A stretch of 10,877 nt of DNA from contig CALBDU010000025.1 in NCBI GenBank assembly GCA_937927335.1, positions 1-10,877 on the forward strand. Reading direction: 5' to 3'. Each line of letters begins with the position of its first letter. The first letter of the stretch is position 1. Positions 6,178-10,877 of the stretch are shown piece by piece. The DNA is from an uncultured Clostridium sp. (lineage in GTDB: Bacteria; Bacillota; Clostridia; Clostridiales; Clostridiaceae). Below the pieces are notes generated by a model. The model saw only the letters and a program-made list of their open reading frames with translations, searched no databases and had not been told where the DNA came from. Position numbers and translations under genes: made by a program.

Positions 6178-7472
6178 TATTTCATAGCCCTCCAGATTTT
6201 TATCATGTCCTTAGCAAATCCAAGTTTTGAGTTGCCTTCTGTAAAGTATGCAAAACCTGATTTTTGTTTGTCAGCTTTAGCTACACCATCTACAGTCAGC
6301 ATTTTATTTAATAGCTTATTTGCAGCAGGTATATAGTTATTAAAAAAGCGTGGATTCTCTTCCATGGTTGAAGATGCATCCTTATATTTATAAAGGTCCT
6401 TTATAACATAGCTATTCTTAATCATTGTTTCATATTTTGAAAGTGCATTTCTATCAAACTGACCTGACTTTTTTGCATTAATAATGGTTTCTGCAGCCAA
6501 TCTTCCAGATGTCATTCCCATGTTGGAACCTTCACGATGGATACCATTGACAAATTGCGCAGCATCGCCAACCACCAATACACCATCTCCAACCAGCTTA
6601 GGTATGCTTTTATAACCGCCTTCGGGTATTAAATGGGCATAGTATTCGCAAGGTTCTCCACCTGCGATTAAAGGTTTTATTACAGGATGTTTTTTTATAT
6701 ATTCCAATAATTCATAAGGGCGTATTCTCTTTTGAGACATCTGAGAAAGTAAAGCTCCACAGCCAATAGATATATGTTCTTTATTTGTATAAATAAAAGC
6801 AGTACCTACCATTCCCTGTGTACCATCACCAAATATTTCAATTGTAGCGCCCATACCTTTATCAAGATTAAATCTATCTTCAATCTTTTCTGAAGGCATC
6901 TTTAATTCTTCCATTACAGCAAGTGCTACCTGATCTTTTCTCCATTCCTGGTGAAATCCAAGACTTTTAGATAGTAATGAATTTACCCCATCAGCCAGTA
7001 CAACCACATCTGCATAGATATCTCCCTCTGGTCTATCTGTTTTAACTCCAACTACTTTGTTATTTTGAATAATGCATTCTGTTACCGTTGTTTCATTAAC
7101 CAGCAAAGCACCTGCTTCAATGCATTTTTGGGCATACCATTTATCAAATTTCCCTCTGAAAACAGTAAAATTATTATATGGAGCTATACCCCATTCCATT
7201 CCTCTGTACCCTGTTTTAACTGCTGATTCCTTGTCCATAAGCCAAAGATTCTGTTCTATTATAGGCCGTTCCAAGGGTGCGTCCTTCCAGAATTCAGGTA
7301 TGATTTCCTCCATCATATGACGGTAAATAACCCCACCCATAACATTTTTTGATCCTGGATACTTACCTTTTTCAATAATTATTACATTAAGTCCTTCTTT
7401 TGCCATTACATATGCTGCTGATAGCCCCGCAACACCTGCACCTACGACAACTGCATCAAATTTCTCCGCCAA
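6177..7472 (-). CDS. fixC: FixC, ETF:quinone-oxidoreductase-like flavoprotein
   Basis: This 431-residue FAD protein (E. coli FixC has 428) receives electrons from the EtfAB (FixAB) flavoprotein. The dinucleotide-binding motif VVGAGVAGLSAA lies at 9-20, with Glu34 at the end of the second strand to bind the FAD ribose. The second FAD motif VVGDAAQFVNG is at 300-310, followed by the HREGSNMGMTSG segment. The iron-sulfur domain of full ETF-QO is absent and supplied by FixX. The start is TTG at 7472, supported by AAAGGAGG (7481-7488) 8 bases upstream; no in-frame ATG lies nearby. Its first 17 bases overlap the end of etfA. The natural acceptor in a clostridium is unclear, since many lack quinones. 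Confidence 0.93.
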   Translation of the reverse strand: MAEKFDAVVVGAGVAGLSAAYVMAKEGLNVIIIEKGKYPGSKNVMGGVIYRHMMEEIIPEFWKDAPLERPIIEQNLWLMDKESAVKTGYRGMEWGIAPYNNFTVFRGKFDKWYAQKCIEAGALLVNETTVTECIIQNNKVVGVKTDRPEGDIYADVVVLADGVNSLLSKSLGFHQEWRKDQVALAVMEELKMPSEKIEDRFNLDKGMGATIEIFGDGTQGMVGTAFIYTNKEHISIGCGALLSQMSQKRIRPYELLEYIKKHPVIKPLIAGGEPCEYYAHLIPEGGYKSIPKLVGDGVLVVGDAAQFVNGIHREGSNMGMTSGRLAAETIINAKKSGQFDRNALSKYETMIKNSYVIKDLYKYKDASSTMEENPRFFNNYIPAANKLLNKMLTVDGVAKADKQKSGFAYFTEGNSKLGFAKDMIKIWRAMK

Positions 7473-8559
7473 TTAAGTTTCCTCCTTTGTTAGTAAAGCT
7501 TGCGACTTCCTTAAACTCATTTATTAGTTTAGGTACTACTTCAAACACATCGCCAATAATTCCATAAGTTGCAAGTTTCATCATTGGACATTCTGCATCG
7601 GTATTAATTGCAATTATTTTATCAGATCCCTGTATTCCAACTGTGTGTTGGATTGCGCCAGAAATACCAATTGCAAAGTATATCTTTGGTGAAACAGTCT
7701 GTCCAGTTTGACCAATCTGACGTTTTGAATCCACCAAACCTTTTTCGACAGCACCACGGCTTCCAGCTACAACGCCTCCAAGAACCCTTGACAATTCACT
7801 TATTAATTTAAAGCCCTCTTCATTTTGTATTCCTCGTCCACCGCAAACTATAATTTCAGCATCTTCTAATTTTACATTTTCAGCTTTTTCCTTAATAATC
7901 TCTAATACTTTAGTCTTTAAAGATTTTTCATCAATTTCTACGCTTTCCCTTATTACCTCTCCTATTCTACCTGACACTTGATCTGGCATTTTCATAACCC
8001 TCGGACGTACCGTAGCCATTTGTGGACGATGGTTCTCACAAACTATGGTTGCCATAATGTTTCCGCCAAAGGCTGGCCTGCTGGCGAGCAATATTTTTTT
8101 GTCAAGATCTATATCCAATTGTGTGCAGTCTGCAGTTAACCCAGTTTTTAGTGAGGTTGCTACTGCTCCAGCTAAATCCCTGCCAGTTGTGGTTGCCCCC
8201 ATTAACAATATCTCAGGGGTATATTTTTTTATCAGATATCTAAAAGCTTTGTTATAAGTTTCACATCTGTAATAGCGATATATTTGATGATCCATGACAA
8301 AAACCTTATCTGCTCCATGCTCAAATAATATTGGAATAATACATTCCACAGATTCTCCTAAAAGCACTGCACTTACACATGTATTCAATTTTGAAGCAAG
8401 TTTTGTTGCTTCACCAATCAGTTCCAAGGTAACAGACGATAATTCACCCTCAAGCTGTTCTGCAAAAACCCATACTCCACCACTATTTTTCTTTAATTCA
8501 TTAATACTCTTTATGTCCAAATCATCTTTTTTTATATACTCTGATGTTATTGCTGGCAT
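7456..8559 (-). CDS. fixB: Electron transfer flavoprotein alpha subunit (EtfA/FixB)
   Basis: This 367-residue subunit forms the bifurcating flavoprotein with EtfB. The C-terminal FAD domain is clear: CGGRGI (239-244), AGSRGAV (265-271), the hallmark QIGQTGQTVSP (281-291), GISGAIQH (298-305) and AINTDAECP (317-325). The N-terminal nucleotide-binding-like domain starts near GGVWVFAEQ (27-35) after about 26 extra residues, so it is longer than E. coli FixB (about 313). The extension has no cysteines, so it is not the ferredoxin-like addition seen in some clostridial EtfA. The ATG at 8559 lies 8 bases after AAGGAGGG and overlaps the etfB end by 13 bases. The name fixB rests on the fixC-fixX neighbours; etfA is an equal label. 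Confidence 0.94.
   Translation of the reverse strand: MPAITSEYIKKDDLDIKSINELKKNSGGVWVFAEQLEGELSSVTLELIGEATKLASKLNTCVSAVLLGESVECIIPILFEHGADKVFVMDHQIYRYYRCETYNKAFRYLIKKYTPEILLMGATTTGRDLAGAVATSLKTGLTADCTQLDIDLDKKILLASRPAFGGNIMATIVCENHRPQMATVRPRVMKMPDQVSGRIGEVIRESVEIDEKSLKTKVLEIIKEKAENVKLEDAEIIVCGGRGIQNEEGFKLISELSRVLGGVVAGSRGAVEKGLVDSKRQIGQTGQTVSPKIYFAIGISGAIQHTVGIQGSDKIIAINTDAECPMMKLATYGIIGDVFEVVPKLINEFKEVASFTNKGGNLIGGEI
7481..7488 (-). promoter_or_regulatory. SD that fixes the TTG start of fixC
   Basis: AAAGGAGG on the minus strand lies inside the end of etfA and 8 bases before the TTG at 7472. It is the only strong SD near the conserved N-terminus and so decides the rare start codon. Confidence 0.75.
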
Positions 8560-9356
8560 TGGATCAACCCTCCTTTTAATTTTTCCACCAGTGCTTTAAC
8601 TACCTCGTTTGTATTTCCCTTTAGCAGTTCTCCTCCTACCCTCTGTGCAGGTGGGAAGATCTTTCTAACCGATGTAGCAGAGCCTTTTAAACCTAATTGG
8701 CTTAAATCTGCATTAAAATCATTAATTCCCCATACCTTGGCCTTATAACGAGCAGCTCTAATCATTTTAGACAAGGAAGAATAACTTAACTCATTGATAT
8801 CTTTTTCTACAGTAATTAAACATGGGATGTTAGCTTGTATAACTTCATGCCCAACATCATTCTTTCTATGCACAATTATGTGTCTGTTTTTAATATCTAT
8901 GTCTTGGATGTATTCAACATAAGTTAATTGTGCCATACCAAGCCTTGATGCTATTCCTGGACCGACTTGTGCAGTGTCGCCGTCAATGGCTTGCTTACCA
9001 CAAAATACGATATCCACAGGTTCTTCCTGAATTACTTTTTCTATTCCCATTGCAAGTATATAACTGGTTGCTAATGTATCTGACCCTGAAAAGGCACGAT
9101 CGGAAAGAAGGTATCCATTATCAGCCCCCATTTCAATGCACTTTTTTATTACTTCCTGAGCTTGTGGCGGCCCCATAGATAACACAGTTACCTTCCCCCC
9201 ATATTTATTTTTAATTCTAACTGCTTCCTCCACGGCATGGGCATCATACGGATTGATGATAGTGGATGCACTGGATCTATCCAGCGTATTTGTTTTGGGG
9301 TTCATCTTTATCTCCGTTGTATCAGGTACTTGTTTTACACAAACTAACATATGCAT
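8547..9356 (-). CDS. fixA: Electron transfer flavoprotein beta subunit (EtfB/FixA)
   Basis: This 269-residue subunit holds the bifurcating FAD and takes hydride from NADH. The N-terminal VKQVPDT (7-13), FSGSDTLATS (89-98) and CGKQAIDGDTAQVGPG (119-134) are present; the GSDT-x-ATS and DGDTAQVGP elements are typical of the FixA/bifurcating group, which binds FAD rather than AMP in this subunit. That distinction is family knowledge, not tested here. The start is the first ATG of ATGCATATG at 9356; AAGGAG lies 11 bases upstream, rather far, but the second ATG would be farther still. It is the first gene of the operon and overlaps etfA by 13 bases, which points to strict stoichiometry of the subunits. 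Confidence 0.94.
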   Translation of the reverse strand: MHMLVCVKQVPDTTEIKMNPKTNTLDRSSASTIINPYDAHAVEEAVRIKNKYGGKVTVLSMGPPQAQEVIKKCIEMGADNGYLLSDRAFSGSDTLATSYILAMGIEKVIQEEPVDIVFCGKQAIDGDTAQVGPGIASRLGMAQLTYVEYIQDIDIKNRHIIVHRKNDVGHEVIQANIPCLITVEKDINELSYSSLSKMIRAARYKAKVWGINDFNADLSQLGLKGSATSVRKIFPPAQRVGGELLKGNTNEVVKALVEKLKGGLIQCQQ

Positions 9357-9392
9357 GCTTCTATCAGCTCCTTATTACTAATTAATAACTTC

Positions 9393-9398
9393 ATTATA
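9393..9398 (-). promoter_or_regulatory. Candidate -10 box of the fixABCX operon
   Basis: A perfect TATAAT on the minus strand lies 37 bases before the fixA ATG, giving a leader of about 30 bases. No recognisable -35 lies 16-18 bases upstream, which suggests an activator-dependent promoter or a misassigned element. No sigma-54 type -24/-12 pair is visible. Confidence 0.35.
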
Positions 9399-9490
9399 TG
9401 GATTGCATATGTAGAAATAATAAAGATAACCTTTCTATAACACTAAAATTAATGTAAGTTAATTTGATACAATATAGTTACACATTTACT

Positions 9491-9518
9491 TTTATGGAAT
9501 CTGGTAATAGATTATAAT
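9491..9518 (+). promoter_or_regulatory. Candidate promoter for the rightward remnant and Abi-like gene
   Basis: TATAAT at 9513-9518 is preceded by TTTATG at 9491-9496 with a 16-base spacer. The -10 is perfect and the -35 poor. It lies 55 bases before the nucleotidyltransferase-like remnant and could still serve the intact gene at 9725. Confidence 0.35.
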
Positions 9519-9572
9519 ATAAATTGTAAATTGTAGTATTCTGCAAAAAAATAAAAATGGTGATTGAAATAT

Positions 9573-9703
9573 ATGAAGTTTTCAGAAGAGCAACTTAAAA
9601 TGTTTGCTGCTCCATTAAGTTCTACATAAAATCAACAGTCCCAAAATGTAATGCAATTTTTAGGGATGCTTTAAAAGGAAAAAGTGATAGAAAAACTTTA
9701 TAA
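9573..9703 (+). pseudogene. Decayed N-terminal fragment of a CD-NTase-like nucleotidyltransferase
   Basis: An ATG at 9573 opens MKFSEEQLKMFAAPLSST and meets a stop at 9627-9629. The same theme resumes in another frame at 9644-9703 as KCNAIFRDALKGKSDRKTL. Joined, the pieces resemble the start of CD-NTase-family (SMODS) nucleotidyltransferases, which commonly begin with an F-S/T-EEQL...W/Y-AAPLS segment followed by KCKNAI...RDAL. In intact members this precedes the catalytic domain that makes cyclic oligonucleotides in CBASS anti-phage defence. Here only about 45 codons remain, with a stop and at least one frameshift, and no catalytic residues survive. The match is from memory of the family's N-terminus, not from a search. 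The intact gene at 9725 begins 21 bases after the fragment. Confidence 0.42.
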
Positions 9704-9724
9704 ATATAATTTGTAGGAGGTACT

Positions 9725-10432
9725 ATGTCAAATTTAAAATACTCAACCATACAAGCTATAGAGGAATTGTTTGACATGAAAACTGGATATGTATTAGACT
9801 TTTCAAATAGTTCATTCCAAAGATTTGTAAAAGGAATTATTAATATCGATGTTTATCAAGATATTGGATATGAATTTTATTGTTCAAAAGCTAATAAATT
9901 GCGGCAAATATTTGAAATGGAATCTAATTTTAAAGTTGCAAAATTAATAACTGCATTATTGAAATATTGTGAGGATCTTAATTTAAAAAGTGAAATATTA
10001 ACTGAATACGATAAAAAGAAAATAGATGTTATAAAAGAAGCTATTGAGGATTTAGAAAAAGAAAATACTGAAAATGTTATTGTAGTTGATGAGTTAGATG
10101 AATTAATTCAAAAAATATCAACGAGAAATGCACAATTTTGTGAAATGGCACTTGATGAAAAATTGAAGGAAATAGGAAACTTAATTGAATTTTTATTGAA
10201 AAAAAAAGGCAAATTCATTTCATTGGATTATGAATGCGTTTCTTTGGGTTTTATCAAAGAAAATGATGTAAAAGTATTAAGAAAAAAAATTCAATGTTTT
10301 AGACATTCATCACAAGAAAGTCTTAACGAGAGAAAAGAATATGCAGATAATCAAAAACATTTTCTAATAGATTTGGGACTTGTTATATGTAATTTAATCT
10401 ATAATGAAACAAAAAATATTAATCAATGTTAG
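9725..10432 (+). CDS. Protein of unknown function, possibly abortive-infection-like (235 aa)
   Basis: I cannot name this protein with certainty. Residues about 6-80 contain IEELFDMKTGYVLDFSNSSF, then a Fx3-IDVYQDIG segment and a SKANKLRQIFE segment followed by a hydrophobic helix. This pattern recalls a conserved N-terminal module of hypothetical and abortive-infection-type proteins in defence loci, where it is joined to varied C-terminal domains. The rest is mainly helical and Lys/Glu-rich, and it ends with a FRHSSQESLNERKEYADN region before a hydrophobic helix; the RH pair could hint at a HEPN-like RNase fold, but spacing is not convincing. There is no signal peptide or clear membrane segment. 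The ATG at 9725 follows AGGAGG (9715-9720) by 4 bases. It is very AT-rich, its start lies 21 bases beyond a nucleotidyltransferase remnant, and it may be the surviving member of a defence operon. Confidence 0.75.
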   Translation: MSNLKYSTIQAIEELFDMKTGYVLDFSNSSFQRFVKGIINIDVYQDIGYEFYCSKANKLRQIFEMESNFKVAKLITALLKYCEDLNLKSEILTEYDKKKIDVIKEAIEDLEKENTENVIVVDELDELIQKISTRNAQFCEMALDEKLKEIGNLIEFLLKKKGKFISLDYECVSLGFIKENDVKVLRKKIQCFRHSSQESLNERKEYADNQKHFLIDLGLVICNLIYNETKNINQC

Positions 10433-10507
10433 TTTGAAGAATGTTTAATTAAAACCAAAGTACACAATAATATCCTCCTATTAAGCAATAAAATACATAC
10501 ATAAGTT

Positions 10508-10550
10508 AAAAAAGTTTATAAAACTGTTTTTACCTTGTTTTTATTTTTCA
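10508..10550 (+). terminator. Weak candidate terminator after the Abi-like gene
   Basis: AAAAAAGTTT (10508-10517) can pair with AAACTGTTTTT (10521-10531) with a small bulge; T-rich DNA follows. The stem is nearly all A-T and therefore weak. It lies about 75 bases beyond the stop codon. Confidence 0.3.
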
Positions 10551-10563
10551 ATATTTATGTAAT
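10535..10563 (+). promoter_or_regulatory. Candidate promoter of the short plus-strand RNA
   Basis: TTGTTT (10535-10540) and TGTAAT (10558-10563) are separated by 17 bases; the -10 matches five of six consensus positions. Transcription would begin near 10570, just before a small stable hairpin. Confidence 0.4.
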
Positions 10564-10569
10564 AATATA

Positions 10570-10669
10570 GACAGGTAATTGGATCGCAAGATGCGATGCC
10601 GCATTAATGTTTAGATTTTTTACTAATTCACTCTGCTGGCCTTAACAGCAGGGTGATTCTATTTTTTGC
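10570..10669 (+). ncRNA. Putative antisense antitoxin RNA of a type I toxin-antitoxin locus
   Basis: A transcript of about 100 bases is predicted from the promoter at 10535-10563 to the terminator at 10628-10667. It contains a 6-bp hairpin near its 5' end (ATCGCA 10583-10588 with TGCGAT 10592-10597). Its 3' end overlaps, on the opposite strand, the last codons and the downstream part of a small hydrophobic peptide frame. This converging overlap is the arrangement of the B. subtilis txpA/ratA and clostridial type I systems, in which the RNA pairs with the toxin mRNA. No open reading frame with an SD lies within it. The identification is inference from layout. Confidence 0.4.
10628..10667 (+). 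terminator. Strong intrinsic terminator of the short plus-strand RNA
   Basis: TCACTCTGCTG (10628-10638) pairs with CAGCAGGGTGA (10646-10656) over 11 bp with one G-U pair and a 7-base loop, followed by TTCTATTTTTT. On the minus strand the G-U becomes a C-A mismatch and no T tail follows, so it is clearly directed rightward, although no large gene precedes it within 190 bases. Confidence 0.8.
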
Positions 10670-10763
10670 GGTTGTTATCCCTATCTAAATAGGAGATAAG
10701 CGATATTAACAGTACTCCAAAGCCAAACAAAGAGATTTGTCAGATATATAGGTAATATCGCAT
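10659..10763 (-). pseudogene. Small holin-like type I toxin frame, interrupted near its start
   Basis: On the minus strand, codons from 10739 down to the TAG at 10659-10661 read QISLFGFGVLLISLISYL and then DRDNNRKK: one membrane helix and a short basic tail. This is the build of the small holin-like toxins of type I systems in Firmicutes. The natural ATG at 10763 is in frame but only seven codons precede a TGA (10740-10742). TTG at 10730 could start a 23-residue peptide, but it has no SD. Alternatively an ATG at 10776 in another frame gives an intact 31-residue peptide ending FVWLWSTVNIAYLLFR at 10681, also without a good SD. A decayed toxin is the simplest reading; a searched family match would settle it. 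Confidence 0.4.
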
Positions 10764-10770
10764 TATCTCT
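10692..10770. repeat. Long imperfect inverted repeat across the toxin start
   Basis: GGAGATAAGCGATATTA (10692-10708) and TAATATCGCATTATCTC (10753-10769) are inverted copies over about 17 positions with one extra base in the right arm, around a 44-base loop. In the minus-strand RNA the right arm contains the weak SD and ATG at 10763, and the left arm lies in the coding part and could mask them. Confidence 0.6.
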
Positions 10771-10817
10771 CTTCATTTGTGAAATAATAAAGCTATCAAC
10801 ATAAGTGGATATTACCT
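10750..10817. repeat. Competing 10-bp inverted repeat upstream of the toxin start
   Basis: AGGTAATATC (10750-10759) and GATATTACCT (10808-10817) are perfect inverted copies. The 10750-10759 arm overlaps the arm used by the longer repeat at 10692-10770, so the two RNA folds exclude each other. Confidence 0.55.
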
Positions 10818-10877
10818 TTGAAAAGAGCCTGTGGAAAAAAGTCTGTAAAAGCAGCTTTCTATGATAGAATAATAATA
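10771..10877. other. Window end with no supported gene
   Basis: No SD-preceded reading frame is seen on either strand. On the minus strand this would be the leader of the toxin-like transcript, but I find no convincing -35/-10 pair in it. A TGTGGAAAA near 10830 resembles one DnaA box with a mismatch and stands alone. Confidence 0.5.

Noticed and set aside
9412..9437. TAGAAA/TTTCTA inverted repeat upstream of fixA as an activator site
   Set aside because: Arms are only 6 bp and AT-rich and the spacing is 14 bases. Nothing ties it to a known regulator.
10440..10480. AGGAGG on the minus strand followed by a GTG
   Set aside because: The frame stops after six codons, so there is no gene; the SD-like sequence is probably chance.
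10828..10840. DnaA-box-like TTTTCCACA on the minus strand
   Set aside because: One mismatch and no second box nearby, so there is no support for an origin.

Overview
The window looks like chromosomal DNA from an AT-rich, low-GC Gram-positive anaerobe, most likely a Clostridium or close relative. Codon use is strongly A/T-ending, the Shine-Dalgarno (SD) sites are strong AGGAGG types, intrinsic terminators are frequent, and the gene families (CsoR/CopA/CopZ, cysteine-rich four-helix copper protein, CFA synthase, bifurcating ETF of the FixABCX type) fit that group. This assignment is inference; there is no rRNA or other marker gene here.

Layout from left to right. (1) 14-340 (+): a cysteine-rich four-helix-bundle copper-storage-type protein whose true start is doubtful, followed by a clear terminator. 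(2) 551-1741 (+): cyclopropane-fatty-acyl-phospholipid synthase, with its own SD and terminator. (3) 1742-2513: a gene-poor convergent zone. It holds a 53-codon minus-strand gene of unknown function with an excellent SD, lying between two related hairpin repeats, plus a third large hairpin that probably ends the copper operon. (4) 5750-2514 (-): a copper-homeostasis operon, csoR-copA-copZ-SHOCT membrane protein, with a G/C-rich CsoR-type operator overlapping the csoR ribosome-binding region. (5) 9356-5884 (-): a tightly overlapped etfB-etfA-fixC-fixX (fixABCX) operon ending in a strong terminator. (6) 9357-9724: a divergent intergenic region that carries a decayed fragment resembling the N-terminus of a CD-NTase-type nucleotidyltransferase (the CBASS enzyme family). 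(7) 9725-10432 (+): an intact 235-residue protein of unknown function, possibly related to abortive-infection proteins. (8) 10433-10877: no intact large gene. It holds what looks like a type I toxin-antitoxin locus: a small holin-like hydrophobic peptide frame on the minus strand interrupted by TGA, and a converging plus-strand short RNA with a promoter and a strong terminator overlapping the toxin's 3' end.

How the parts fit. CsoR senses Cu(I) and releases its operator; CopA exports Cu(I), CopZ chaperones it, and the Csp-like protein could buffer it in the cytosol, so copper handling is the theme of the left half. FixABCX is expected to bifurcate electrons from NADH, sending one to a low-potential carrier (ferredoxin or flavodoxin) through EtfAB and the other to a higher-potential acceptor through FixC/FixX. 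The right-hand 1.3 kb looks like a small, partly decayed defence island: a nucleotidyltransferase remnant, an Abi-like protein and a toxin/antisense-RNA remnant. That end is the most interesting part of the window.
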